A DNA stretch of 64,000 bases. Source: Solitalea canadensis DSM 3403. Lineage in GTDB: Bacteria; Bacteroidota; Bacteroidia; Sphingobacteriales; Sphingobacteriaceae. Position numbers and translations under genes: made by a program. The notes under the pieces are model-generated. The model did no database searches and was not told where the DNA came from. It saw only the letters and a list, made by a program, of their open reading frames with translations. The stretch spans positions 5,096,669 through 5,160,668 of the forward strand of contig NC_017770.1 in the NCBI RefSeq assembly GCF_000242635.2, given 5' to 3'. Below are positions 26,180 through 34,906 of the stretch, one piece after another (within the stretch, counting starts at the first letter, position 1; each line of letters begins with the position of its first letter).

Positions 26180-27544
26180 ATGAATACCAGTCTGATACAA
26201 AAATATAATGTTCCCGGCCCAAGATATACCAGCTATCCAACAGTGCCGTACTGGAACGAAGAAGAGTTTACCAAAAGTGCATGGGAAACTACTGCAATAC
26301 GAGCATTCAATGAATCAAATCTGACGGAAGGCATTAGCTTATATATTCATTTACCTTTCTGTGAAAGTCTCTGTACATTTTGCGGGTGTAATAAGCGCAT
26401 TACTAAAAATCATGGTGTAGAAGATCCATACATTGCCGCAGTACTGAAAGAGTGGAACATGTATTGCGATCTTTTGGGAAGCCGTCCAAAAATTAAAGAA
26501 ATTCATTTAGGCGGTGGAACTCCTACATTCTTTGATCCTGATAATCTAAGGAAGCTAATTCTAGGAATCTTTAAATCTGCTGATCGTTGCAAAGAATGGG
26601 AGTTCAGTTTTGAAGGCCACCCTAATAATACATCTTATGAACATCTGCAGACTTTATATGAACTGGGTTTCAGAAGAGTAAGTTTTGGTGTACAGGATTA
26701 TGATCACCAGATTCAAGTCGCAATTCACCGTATTCAACCTTTTGAGAATGTTGAACGTGTGCATCAGTGGGCTAAAGAAATAGGTTATACCTCCATTGGG
26801 CACGATTTGGTTTTTGGTTTACCCAAACAAACTCGTTTAAGTATTGCTGAAACAATAGCCAAAACTAATTTGCTAAAACCGGATCGCTTAGCCTTTTATA
26901 GTTATGCTCATGTTCCTTGGTTAAAAGGAAACGGACAACGTGGCTTTGATGAAAGTGATTTGCCTAAGGATGAAGATAAACGTGCATTGTACAATTTAGG
27001 TAAGTTATTATTTGAAGAAAATGGTTATGCCGAAATAGGTATGGATCATTTTGCTTTGAAATCTGACAGCTTATATCATTCCGCGGAAAACAAATTATTG
27101 CATCGCAATTTTATGGGTTATACCTCTTCCAAAACAAAGCTAATGATCGGATTGGGCGTGTCTTCAATTAGTGATTCATGGTACGCCTTCGCTCAAAATG
27201 TGAAAAGTCTGGAAGAATATTATGCCTTGATAAATGCTAATGAATTACCTGTTTTCAGAGGCCACATCCTAAACCTTGAAGATTTGATTATCAGGAAACA
27301 TATTTTAAATATCATGTGTCAGTTAGAGACTTCATGGACAGATGAGTCGTTGAGGTTTAAAGAACTCGATAGTGTGATTGAAAGTTTGCATGAGTTAGTT
27401 GAAGACGAACTTATTCTACTTTCTGATGAGGGTTTAAAAGTTACACAAGAAGGTATTCCGTTTATAAGAAACATTTGTATGGCTTTTGACCTAAAAATGA
27501 TAAGAAACAAGCCTGAAACCCGGCTTTTTTCGATGACAATATAG
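26180..27544 (+). CDS. hemN: Oxygen-independent coproporphyrinogen III oxidase
   Basis: This radical-SAM enzyme decarboxylates coproporphyrinogen III to protoporphyrinogen IX in haem synthesis; it has 454 residues, close to E. coli HemN. The 4Fe-4S motif is C61-x3-C65-x2-C68 in LPFCESLCTFCGCNKRI, with the extra C70 typical of true HemN. The N-terminal KYNVPGPRYTSYPTVPYW and later FEGHPNN and FGVQDYD motifs support HemN rather than HemW. It is monocistronic with a strong terminator. Oxygen regulation is likely on family grounds, but no FNR-like box was found. Confidence 0.94.
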   Translation: MNTSLIQKYNVPGPRYTSYPTVPYWNEEEFTKSAWETTAIRAFNESNLTEGISLYIHLPFCESLCTFCGCNKRITKNHGVEDPYIAAVLKEWNMYCDLLGSRPKIKEIHLGGGTPTFFDPDNLRKLILGIFKSADRCKEWEFSFEGHPNNTSYEHLQTLYELGFRRVSFGVQDYDHQIQVAIHRIQPFENVERVHQWAKEIGYTSIGHDLVFGLPKQTRLSIAETIAKTNLLKPDRLAFYSYAHVPWLKGNGQRGFDESDLPKDEDKRALYNLGKLLFEENGYAEIGMDHFALKSDSLYHSAENKLLHRNFMGYTSSKTKLMIGLGVSSISDSWYAFAQNVKSLEEYYALINANELPVFRGHILNLEDLIIRKHILNIMCQLETSWTDESLRFKELDSVIESLHELVEDELILLSDEGLKVTQEGIPFIRNICMAFDLKMIRNKPETRLFSMTI

Positions 27545-27573
27545 TTTTAAAATTAGATTATGTGCGCAGCCAG

Positions 27574-27606
27574 TGCTGTCGGGTTAATTCCCGGCAGCAT
27601 TTTTTG
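27574..27606 (+). terminator. Intrinsic terminator after hemN
   Basis: TGCTGTCGGG (27574-27583) pairs with CCCGGCAGCA (27590-27599), with one G-U pair, followed by TTTTTTG. Confidence 0.9.
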
Positions 27607-27732
27607 TTTATACCAACAAAGTCGTCTGATTTTTGCTTTTATTTTTTGTCTGATGCAAACATTGGAGACAGTAATTCGTTAGATAAAGTACTTCAATAAA
27701 ATCTACGACACTAAAAACAATAAAAGCTAATT

Positions 27733-28722
27733 ATGAGAACAAAAGTATTTGGCACACAAGGTCTTGTTGCTTCTGAGTTGGGCTTGGGTTGTATGGGAAT
27801 GAGTGATTTTTACGGTCACAAAGATGATAATGAGTCTCTTAAAACATTAAAAAGGGCGCATGAAATTGGCGTTACATTTTGGGATACATCAGATATGTAT
27901 GGTCCTTTTCATAATGAAGAATTGCTGGCAAAAGCATTGAAGGGTATTCGTGAGGATATAATGCTAGCCACAAAATTCGGAATTATGCGTGATCCTGCAG
28001 ATGTGATGAAACGCATTTTAAATGGTAAGCCTGAATATGTTCAGTCGGCATGTGAAGCCAGTTTAAAACGATTACAAGTAGAGGTGATTGACCTTTATTA
28101 TTTACACCGTCAGGATCCGGCAACTCCAATCGAAGTTACCGTTGAAGCCATGGGGAAACTTGTTAAGCAAGGTAAAGTTCGTGGTATTGGCTTATCGGAA
28201 GTTACTACAGAAACACTACGTAAGGCTCATGCAGTATTCCCTATTTCAGCAGTTCAAAGTGAATATTCTTTGTGGAGCCGTGAACCGGAAGATGGTTTGT
28301 TGCAGGCATGTAAAGAATTGGGTGTTGCATTTGTTCCTTACAGTCCGCTTGGAAGAGGCTTCTTAACCGGACAAATAAAAAGGTTTGAAGACTTTGATCC
28401 CGATGATTATCGTAGAATCTCTCCACGTTTTCAAGGTGATAATTTTACTAAAAATTTAGAATTAGTTGCTAAAATTGAGGCTCTTGCTGAAAAGAAGGGA
28501 TGTAAGCCATCACAATTAGCCTTAGCTTGGGTATTAGCTCAGGGCGATTTTATTTTCCCAATCCCAGGAACTAAACGGATAAAATACCTGGAAGAAAATG
28601 CAGCGGCAGTTGATATAAAGCTTACCGTAGAAGAACTAAAAGCAATTGATGCAATTGCTCCAAAAGGTATAGCTGCTGGAGAACGCTATAATGAAGCAGG
28701 AATGAAGATCGTTAATCAATAA
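27733..28722 (+). CDS. Aldo/keto reductase
   Basis: This NADPH-dependent aldehyde/ketone reductase of the AKR superfamily (YajO/AKR13-like) has 329 residues. The catalytic tetrad is D51, Y56 (DTSDMYG), K81 (ATKFG) and H125 (YYLHRQD). The C-terminal NADPH-binding segment PIPGTKRIKYLEENAAA is clear. It is probably cytoplasmic. The substrate is unknown; the family often serves aldehyde detoxification. It stands alone, about 190 bases after hemN. A 24-bp inverted repeat and the ModE-like gene follow it. Confidence 0.93.
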   Translation: MRTKVFGTQGLVASELGLGCMGMSDFYGHKDDNESLKTLKRAHEIGVTFWDTSDMYGPFHNEELLAKALKGIREDIMLATKFGIMRDPADVMKRILNGKPEYVQSACEASLKRLQVEVIDLYYLHRQDPATPIEVTVEAMGKLVKQGKVRGIGLSEVTTETLRKAHAVFPISAVQSEYSLWSREPEDGLLQACKELGVAFVPYSPLGRGFLTGQIKRFEDFDPDDYRRISPRFQGDNFTKNLELVAKIEALAEKKGCKPSQLALAWVLAQGDFIFPIPGTKRIKYLEENAAAVDIKLTVEELKAIDAIAPKGIAAGERYNEAGMKIVNQ

Positions 28723-28731
28723 TTTCGCCAT

Positions 28732-28755
28732 ATTACAAATTGATTTCTTTGTAAT
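28732..28755. promoter_or_regulatory. Inverted repeat upstream of the ModE-like gene
   Basis: ATTACAAA (28732-28739) and TTTGTAAT (28748-28755) are perfect inverted arms 8 bases apart, 23 bases before the ModE-like start. It could be an operator or a weak terminator of the preceding gene; there is no long T-run. It does not match the ModE box. Confidence 0.4.
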
Positions 28756-28778
28756 TTAGTTTCCTTTCTTTTAGCACT

Positions 28779-29123
28779 ATGAGTCAGCCGCAGTTTGAGT
28801 TAAATGGCAGAATTTGGATCGATACACCTAATGGAAAATTTTTAGGGCATGGGAGAGTTGAACTAATGGAACGGATTCATGCAAGCGGCTCTATAAGGCA
28901 GGCTGCCCTTCAGATGAAAATGTCGTACAAACAAGCATGGGATTTGGTTAAATATATCAATGAAAATATTGGTGAACCAATTATTATTTCACAGCGAGGC
29001 GGCAAAGGTGGCGGAAGGGCAGTTATTACCGAAAGAGGATTAAGTATTATTGATCAGTATAGAGAACTTCAAAAAAAATTCCATGAGTTTTTAATATCAC
29101 AATCTTCTAAAATGAAACTGTGA
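28779..29123 (+). CDS. ModE-type winged-helix transcriptional regulator, single domain
   Basis: The 114-residue product is a stand-alone version of the DNA-binding half of ModE, the molybdate-responsive regulator. The winged helix covers nearly all of it: GRVELMERIHASGSIRQAAL, then MSYKQAWDLVKYINENI (recognition helix), then the wing with QRGGKGGGRAVITERG. These are the conserved ModE N-domain features. The C-terminal MOP/TOBE domains that bind molybdate in E. coli ModE are missing, so how it senses metal, if it does, is unclear. The ModE-box-like operator 95 bases downstream suggests it controls the following three genes. Confidence 0.85.
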   Translation: MSQPQFELNGRIWIDTPNGKFLGHGRVELMERIHASGSIRQAALQMKMSYKQAWDLVKYINENIGEPIIISQRGGKGGGRAVITERGLSIIDQYRELQKKFHEFLISQSSKMKL

Positions 29124-29217
29124 TGTACTAAATAGTTTTAGCTAGTAATTTCTGAAAATTTTAATAAAAAGCATGATATAAATCATAGTATCAATCTTTG
29201 TTATTGTTTTAAATTTG

Positions 29218-29243
29218 TCGTTATATTTACAAAAGTATAACGA
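29218..29243. promoter_or_regulatory. ModE-box-like operator
   Basis: TCGTTATA (29218-29225) and TATAACGA (29236-29243) are perfect 8-bp inverted arms with a 10-base centre. Written as CGTTAT-N12-ATAACG, this is the half-site and spacing of the E. coli modA operator as I remember it. It lies between the ModE-like gene and the peroxidase gene, just upstream of a possible promoter (TTG 29266, near -7 match at 29286). Confidence 0.7.
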
Positions 29244-29295
29244 TATTTATGAAACAAGTTTATTGTTGTTCCTTTATTATTTACCAATTTTTGCC

Positions 29296-30414
29296 ATGAA
29301 ACACCCAATTATTTCTAAAATAGTTGGTGTTAACTGGCTTAAACTATTCTTCCTTGGAACAATCTTATCATTCATTTTATTTTCTGCATTAGCTGCAGAT
29401 GACTACAAGCCTACTCTCTATAATCTAACCTATCCTTCCTATTTCGGGAATAGATTCTCAATTCCTTCTGACAATCCTTTAACAAATGAAGGAATTTATT
29501 TAGGTCGAAAATTATTCTACGAAACTCGTTTGTCTGCAAACAGAAAAATCTCTTGTGCTAGTTGCCATAAGCAAGAGAAGGCCTTTTCTGATGATCGCGT
29601 TGGAAGTATCGGTGTCGACGGTTCTGTTACAGAGCGAAACTCAATGGCGATTGTTAATCTACTCTGGGCCAGAAAATTCTTTTGGGATGGACGGGCTATT
29701 GGTTTAGAGCAACAAGCTGCTATTCCATTGGCCAATCCACATGAAATGGGGCAATCCGCAGCGCTATCAGCTGTTATTTTAAGAAAGATTAAGGGATATC
29801 CGTATTTGTTTAAACATGCATTTGGTGATACTGCTATTACCGCAGATCGTATTGTTAAAGCCATAGCTCAGTTTGAAAGAACGCTTATTTCGGCAGATTC
29901 TCCTTATGATAAATATTTGCGAAACGAGTATTCACCGTCGCAAATTGAATTGGAAGGAATGGGACTCTTTATGACAGCCCCGCAACCAGGTAAAGGCATA
30001 CGTGGTGCAAACTGCGCCCATTGTCATGGTGGCGAGAAAAGTTATTTAGAGATGTTTCATAATAACGGACTTGATAGCATTTACAAAGATGCAGGTATAC
30101 AATTGCTTACCGGTTTTGAGACCGATCACGGCAGGTTTAAGGCTCCTACATTACGAAATATTGCACTAACAGCTCCTTACATGCACGATGGCCGGTTTAG
30201 TTCCCTGGAAAAGGTATTGGATCATTACAATGGGCCCTTACATCCACATCACTTAAGTTCTTTTTTAAAAGGAAGTTCCAACAATGAGGGAGGACTTACA
30301 TTGGGGCTAACCAATAAGGAGAAGATGGCCATTGTTTCATTTCTGCACATGCTAACCGATTCATCATTTGTGAAAAATCCTGCATTTTCTGATCCTAATA
30401 AAGAAACAAACTAA
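29296..30414 (+). CDS. Di-haem cytochrome c peroxidase (MauG/CcpA family)
   Basis: This periplasmic di-haem enzyme reduces peroxide or oxidises a partner. The frame is open from further upstream, but that extension would cover the operator, so I use the ATG at 29296; the product is 372 residues. It starts with a membrane/signal segment (LKLFFLGTILSFILFSALAA). Two haem-binding motifs are present: C87-x2-C90-H91 (CASCHKQ) and C240-x2-C243-H244 (CAHCHGG). PTLRNIALTAPYMHDGRF is a family hallmark. The second gene of the ModE-like locus, it is followed by the receptor gene 15 bases later. A role in processing the imported ligand or a partner protein is only inference. Confidence 0.9.
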   Translation: MKHPIISKIVGVNWLKLFFLGTILSFILFSALAADDYKPTLYNLTYPSYFGNRFSIPSDNPLTNEGIYLGRKLFYETRLSANRKISCASCHKQEKAFSDDRVGSIGVDGSVTERNSMAIVNLLWARKFFWDGRAIGLEQQAAIPLANPHEMGQSAALSAVILRKIKGYPYLFKHAFGDTAITADRIVKAIAQFERTLISADSPYDKYLRNEYSPSQIELEGMGLFMTAPQPGKGIRGANCAHCHGGEKSYLEMFHNNGLDSIYKDAGIQLLTGFETDHGRFKAPTLRNIALTAPYMHDGRFSSLEKVLDHYNGPLHPHHLSSFLKGSSNNEGGLTLGLTNKEKMAIVSFLHMLTDSSFVKNPAFSDPNKETN

Positions 30415-30429
30415 AAATTGCAATATACT

Positions 30430-32409
30430 ATGAACAAATTTTACTATTTGATAGGTATGACAAGCCTATCTATGGCTGCTAATGCCCAAACTGTTGACAG
30501 CTTACCTGTTACAGAAAGGGTTTTTAAGCTGGGAGAAGTAGTCGTTTCCGGTAAAAAGAATAATGAGACCAGCATTTTAACCAACGAAAAAATAGAAATG
30601 TTTAATCAACAGGATGCGTCGGGGGCCTTGAATTTATTACCAGGCATTAATTTGTCGAAGGTTGGGGCCAGAAACGAATCGGTCGTATTGGTCAGGGGAT
30701 TTGACCTGAGGCAGGTTCCTGTTTTCATTGATGGAATTCCTGTTTATGTTCCTTATGATGGTTATGTAGACCTTGGACGCTTTACAACGTTCGATATATC
30801 TCAGATCAATGTTGCGAAAGGTTTTTCATCTGTAACATTTGGGGCCAACACCCTGGGTGGTGCTATTAATATTGTTTCAAGGCGACCATTGAACAAATTT
30901 GAGATTGATGCAAGTGCAGGTTTAATGAATAGCGAAGGGCACCGTCTTGGTTTAAATATGGGTTCAAAAGTGGGTAGATTTTATGTTCAGGGAAGTGTTT
31001 CACAATTGAAACAACAAAGCTATTTGCTTTCATCTGATTTTATCATCAAGCCGCTTGAAGATGGCAACGACCGGAATAATGCTTACAGGAACGATAATAA
31101 ATACACTATTAAAGTTGGTTTTACTCCACGAAGAAATGATGAGTACGCGTTGAGCTATATGAAACAAGATGGACAAAAAGGCAATCCTCCTTATGTTGGA
31201 AATGATCCATTACAAAAGGCCCGTTTTTGGCAGTGGCCTTATTGGAATAAGGAGAGTGTCTATTTCATTTCTTCAACAGGAATTACCGGAAACAGCGCTT
31301 TTAAAACGCGATTGTATTATGATAAATTTAAAAATCAGCTGAATGCTTACGACGATGCTACGTATTCAACACAGACTAAGCCCTCGTCATTTCAAAGTTT
31401 TTATGATGATGATACTTATGGTGGTGGACTTGAATATGATGCTCAATTGATCCAAAAACATTTGATTAAAACATTTATTCAATACAAAAACGATCGTCAC
31501 AAGGAACATAATTTAGGAGAGCCAATTCGGACTTACAGAGATTATACCATTTCTGCAGGAGTAGAGGATTCCTATAAGGTAAGTGATAAATTAATACTTA
31601 CCCCTGGTGTAAGCTTTAATTTACGTGGTAGTCTTCAGGCGCAAGATTATAATTCTTCAACAAAGGAAATTGCCGATTATCCTGAAAATAATAACAATAC
31701 ATTTAATGTGCAGCTTGGTGCCGTTTATCAATTTAATGACTTTAACAAGCTAAATGCTTCTGTTGCAAGAAAATCACGATTTGCAACAATAAAGGATAGG
31801 TACTCATATCGGATGGGGGCTGCGATTCCTAATCCGGATCTTAAGGCTGAAATGGCTAATCACTATGAAGTGGGTTATTCAGGGAGATTAATAAGCAAAT
31901 TGGGTATGGAGTCAAGTGTGTTTTATAGCCGTATTTCTGATGCAATACAACAGGTAAATAACGTAAAGCCTAATACTTATCAGCTACAAAATACCGGCAA
32001 AGCAGCGTTTTACGGGGCAGAATTATCGTTAAAATATGATATTCTTAATAACTGGTATACAGTAGCTCAATACAGCTATTTACATCGCGATAATTTAAGT
32101 AATAAGGAAATAAAGTTTACAGATGCACCTGAAAATAAAATGGTTGTTTATTCTCAGTATAGTTTTAATAGCCGTTTTTCGGTATTAGCAGGAACTGAAT
32201 ACAACTCGGCCCGCTACAGTACAAGTTATGGAACAAAAGCTGATGAATTTGCAATTGTAAATTTAGGCGTTCAGGCTAAAATTTATCGTTGGGTTTCAGC
32301 AGAGGCAGGTGCAAATAATGTGTTTGATAAGAACTATTCAATTAGTGAAGGTTACCCTGAACCCGGGCGGAATTGCTTTGTCAGTTTGGTTATTAATAAT
32401 ATAAAATAG
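30430..32409 (+). CDS. TonB-dependent outer-membrane receptor
   Basis: This 22-strand beta-barrel receptor imports a scarce ligand with TonB energy; it has 659 residues from the ATG at 30430 (a TTG twelve bases upstream is in frame). Signal peptide MNKFYYLIGMTSLSMAANAQ. The plug domain runs from about 35 to 165 with VLVRGFDLRQVPVFIDGIP and GANTLGGAINIVSRRP. The barrel fills the rest and ends in a short hydrophobic strand. There is no N-terminal carboxypeptidase-like or SusD-partner feature, so it is not a typical glycan receptor; it resembles metal or siderophore receptors. Its place downstream of a ModE-box-like site suggests molybdate or tungstate, which is inference. Confidence 0.92.
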   Translation: MNKFYYLIGMTSLSMAANAQTVDSLPVTERVFKLGEVVVSGKKNNETSILTNEKIEMFNQQDASGALNLLPGINLSKVGARNESVVLVRGFDLRQVPVFIDGIPVYVPYDGYVDLGRFTTFDISQINVAKGFSSVTFGANTLGGAINIVSRRPLNKFEIDASAGLMNSEGHRLGLNMGSKVGRFYVQGSVSQLKQQSYLLSSDFIIKPLEDGNDRNNAYRNDNKYTIKVGFTPRRNDEYALSYMKQDGQKGNPPYVGNDPLQKARFWQWPYWNKESVYFISSTGITGNSAFKTRLYYDKFKNQLNAYDDATYSTQTKPSSFQSFYDDDTYGGGLEYDAQLIQKHLIKTFIQYKNDRHKEHNLGEPIRTYRDYTISAGVEDSYKVSDKLILTPGVSFNLRGSLQAQDYNSSTKEIADYPENNNNTFNVQLGAVYQFNDFNKLNASVARKSRFATIKDRYSYRMGAAIPNPDLKAEMANHYEVGYSGRLISKLGMESSVFYSRISDAIQQVNNVKPNTYQLQNTGKAAFYGAELSLKYDILNNWYTVAQYSYLHRDNLSNKEIKFTDAPENKMVVYSQYSFNSRFSVLAGTEYNSARYSTSYGTKADEFAIVNLGVQAKIYRWVSAEAGANNVFDKNYSISEGYPEPGRNCFVSLVINNIK

Positions 32410-32424
32410 AACAAGCACTTAACT

Positions 32425-32928
32425 ATGAGAATAAGCTATTATTTCTTTTTATTGATGCTGTTAGAGGTATTTCCACTGGCAGTAGATGGACAGAGCTTAA
32501 CGAAACAAGCTTCCGTTACAATTAGCGGGGAAGTAAAAACACCTGTTGAATTAAAAGTTGAGGATATAAATAAGATGGAATTGACGCAGGTAACGAAGAA
32601 GGATAAGAATCAGGTTGAGCATATTTATTCCGGTATTGAGCTATCTCAGCTACTAAGTACTGCAGGTGTAGCTTTAGGAAAGGAGCTAAGAGGGGAACAT
32701 TTGCTGAAGTACTTGCTAATTGAAGCAAGTGATGGTTATCAGGTGTTGTTTTCACTTGCGGAAGCGGATCCTGAATTTGTTTCAAGGAAGATCATTTTAG
32801 CAATTAAAAAAGATGGAAGTCTACTGCCATCAGATGAAGGTCCGTTTCATATTATTATTGATGGCGAAGGGAGAGGCTCTCGAAACGTGAGACAAGTAAC
32901 TTCAATAAAAGTGAAGTTTGCTGATTAA
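32425..32928 (+). CDS. Small secreted molybdopterin-binding-domain protein
   Basis: The 167-residue product has a signal peptide (MRISYYFFLLMLLEVFPLAVDG) and one domain that resembles the oxidoreductase molybdopterin-binding fold (sulfite oxidase/YedY type, PF00174) in short form: VTISGEVKTPVELKVEDI, then YSGIELSQLLSTAGV, then EASDGYQVLFSLAE and GPFHIIIDGEGRGSRNVRQV. The cofactor-ligating cysteine and the arginines of true enzymes are not evident, so it may bind a ligand rather than catalyse. It is the last gene of the locus, 15 bases after the receptor, and is followed by a hairpin-rich repeat. The family assignment is from motif memory. Confidence 0.75.
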   Translation: MRISYYFFLLMLLEVFPLAVDGQSLTKQASVTISGEVKTPVELKVEDINKMELTQVTKKDKNQVEHIYSGIELSQLLSTAGVALGKELRGEHLLKYLLIEASDGYQVLFSLAEADPEFVSRKIILAIKKDGSLLPSDEGPFHIIIDGEGRGSRNVRQVTSIKVKFAD

Positions 32929-32934
32929 ATTACC

Positions 32935-33018
32935 GCGAAGTCGCGAAGGCGCTAAGAGTTTTATTATTCTTTATTGTAAAAACAACGAAGGCGCTAAGAG
33001 GGATTCTTAGCGCCTTCA
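32935..33018. repeat. GCTAAG-type repeat with strong hairpin between convergent genes
   Basis: A direct copy (CGCGAAGTCGCGAAGGCGCTAAGAG, 25 bases from 32935) is followed by GAAGGCGCTAAGA (32987-32999) and its perfect reverse complement (33005-33017), a 13-bp stem with a 5-base loop. It can terminate the receptor operon and the DoxX gene. Related to the repeats at 10274, 18966 and 39432. Confidence 0.75.
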
Positions 33019-33034
33019 CGGCTTGTTTGATATC

Positions 33035-34177
33035 TTATTTCTTAAAGTAAGCAGCTTCCAATTCTGCTACACTTGGTAAGTTTCTATAATGCCATTTATT
33101 AATAACTGTTCCGTTTTTTAATAATAGAACACCTGGATTGGCACGCACCATTGATTTTAATGGTATTGCATCTGAGTAGAAAAACTCATAATAAATGTTG
33201 TTTTCATGACGGAAATTCTCTGCATCAAGAGGAGTAGCAGAAGTAATACCTACAGTACGTGCGTGGTATTTTTCGGTCATCAGTGTAAGTTTATTAAAGT
33301 ATTCCTGAGTCCCTTTGTTGGCTTTCGTTAAATCATACTCGATAATCCAAAATGAGTACTCCGGATCTTCCAAAACTACAGAAGTCACATCATTACCGTC
33401 TTCATCATTAATTTTTAAATCACGGACTGGAACCTGATAGCCTGCTTTTACTAAAATCGGATCAGATGCTTTTACAAACTCCCAGTTTTTATCTTCATAG
33501 ATTTTTGTCGAGATGTAGGCTTTATCATCCAGTTCTTTAATCTCACCCGTCGTTTTGTTTTTCAGTGTGTACATGATCTTGAAAACATCAGGTTCAGCAC
33601 CTTCTGGTATTGTCATTAACGAAGGTAGGTTGTTCCCTACTTTATAAGGTAAGAAATCAATGAATGGTAGGTTTCTCAAGGTATAAATGCCAATTCCGAA
33701 ACTGAATATGGTAGCAATAGCAATGGTAACCCAAGAGCCTTTGGTGCCAAAAACTGGTTTGATTTTATCGGTGTTAAAAAAGATCACCAGTATCAAAGCC
33801 AATAAAATCATGTCTTTGGAGAACGATTGCCAAGGAGTCAGCGGAATTGCATCACCAAAGCAACCACATGTTTTTACCACATCGAAATAAGCGGAATAAA
33901 ACGTTAAAAAGCTAAAGAAAACAATCAGTAATAATAATCCCCATGCGGTTTGCTTAATTTTTGCGCCAAATAATAAGGCGATACCCATTATTATTTCAAG
34001 GGCACATAAGAAAATAGCAATGGCAACTGCAAACGAGTTTAGAAATGTAAGGTGAAAAACTTCAAAATACTCTTCAAGTTTGTAGGAAAAACCTAACGGA
34101 TCATTTTGTTTTACTAATCCTGAAAAAATAAACAACAAGCCGACAAGTATCCGGCAAATATTAACAATATACTTCAT
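33035..34177 (-). CDS. BT_3928-type membrane protein with DoxX/MauE domain
   Basis: This 380-residue inner-membrane protein is of a Bacteroidota-specific family. Residues 1-140 hold four helices of the DoxX/MauE fold (GLLFIFSGLVKQNDPLGFSYKLEEYF is the first helix and loop). A CGCFGDAIPLTPW motif near residue 115 carries a Cys-x-Cys pair like those in MauE-type proteins tied to disulfide chemistry. A further helix is followed by a periplasmic domain of about 190 residues ending in a thioredoxin-like strand pattern (GVLLLKNGTVINKWHYRNLP). The function is unknown; a redox role in the envelope is plausible. It lies 106 bases downstream of the DUF1599 gene on the same strand. Confidence 0.85.
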   Translation of the reverse strand: MKYIVNICRILVGLLFIFSGLVKQNDPLGFSYKLEEYFEVFHLTFLNSFAVAIAIFLCALEIIMGIALLFGAKIKQTAWGLLLLIVFFSFLTFYSAYFDVVKTCGCFGDAIPLTPWQSFSKDMILLALILVIFFNTDKIKPVFGTKGSWVTIAIATIFSFGIGIYTLRNLPFIDFLPYKVGNNLPSLMTIPEGAEPDVFKIMYTLKNKTTGEIKELDDKAYISTKIYEDKNWEFVKASDPILVKAGYQVPVRDLKINDEDGNDVTSVVLEDPEYSFWIIEYDLTKANKGTQEYFNKLTLMTEKYHARTVGITSATPLDAENFRHENNIYYEFFYSDAIPLKSMVRANPGVLLLKNGTVINKWHYRNLPSVAELEAAYFKK

Positions 34178-34283
34178 GGTTTAGATTCCTCTTCGCTGTT
34201 GGGAAGAAGATTAAGTTATTAGTTAAATTTTTAACGATTATAAAAGCCTAAAAGTTTCTTTGTATTACTATTGTTAAGAATGG

Positions 34284-34838
34284 TTATGCGTCAGCGATTC
34301 CCAGTCGGATGAGTGCAAAAACCGAATAATTGATCATGTCTTGGTAATTAGCCTCAACACCTTCAGAAACTATTGTTAAACCTTTATTATCTTCAATTTG
34401 TTTAACCCTGAAAATTTTCATGAGGATAAGATCTGTTAATGAACTTATTCTCATATCTCTCCAGGCTTCTCCGTAATCGTGGTTTTTGTTTTCCATCAAC
34501 GCCTTGGTTTCGTTGATTTTGGCATTGTATAAGCGTTCTACATCTGCAAAAGGCAACTCAATCGGATCGTTTTCCGTTAGTTCGAGTTGAATTAAGGCAA
34601 TTATGCAATAATTGATAATGCCGATATATTCCGGAATAACTCCTTCGTCGACCTTACTTACTTTTTTCTCTTCAAGCGTACGAATCCGTTGCGCTTTAAT
34701 AAATATTTGATCAGTGATAGATTCAGAACGAAGGATGCGCCAGGCAGTCCCATAATCTTTTGCTTTCTTGAAAAACAATTGTTTACAATTGTTTATTACC
34801 GAATCGTATTGAGTATCTGTGTTGGTTTGCAAGTTCAA
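34284..34838 (-). CDS. DUF1599 family protein with two internal repeats
   Basis: The product has 184 residues in two homologous halves. First: KDYGTAWRILRSESITDQIF with YIGIINYCIIALIQLEL. Second: HDYGEAWRDMRISSLTDLIL with YQDMINYSVFALIRLGI. This is the DUF1599 (nucleotide modification associated) fold, which I relate to nucleotide-handling enzymes. The activity in Bacteroidota is not settled. It is cytoplasmic. In relatives it stands beside folP and cdaA, as far as I recall; here a pseudogene and an unknown gene come between. Start ATG at 34838, with no competing start. Confidence 0.85.
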   Translation of the reverse strand: MNLQTNTDTQYDSVINNCKQLFFKKAKDYGTAWRILRSESITDQIFIKAQRIRTLEEKKVSKVDEGVIPEYIGIINYCIIALIQLELTENDPIELPFADVERLYNAKINETKALMENKNHDYGEAWRDMRISSLTDLILMKIFRVKQIEDNKGLTIVSEGVEANYQDMINYSVFALIRLGIADA

Positions 34839-34906
34839 AATAGTTTTATCCTTTATTAAGATTCACAAAAGTACATTTTTTGAAATTTACTGTATGGAAT
34901 ATCCAA

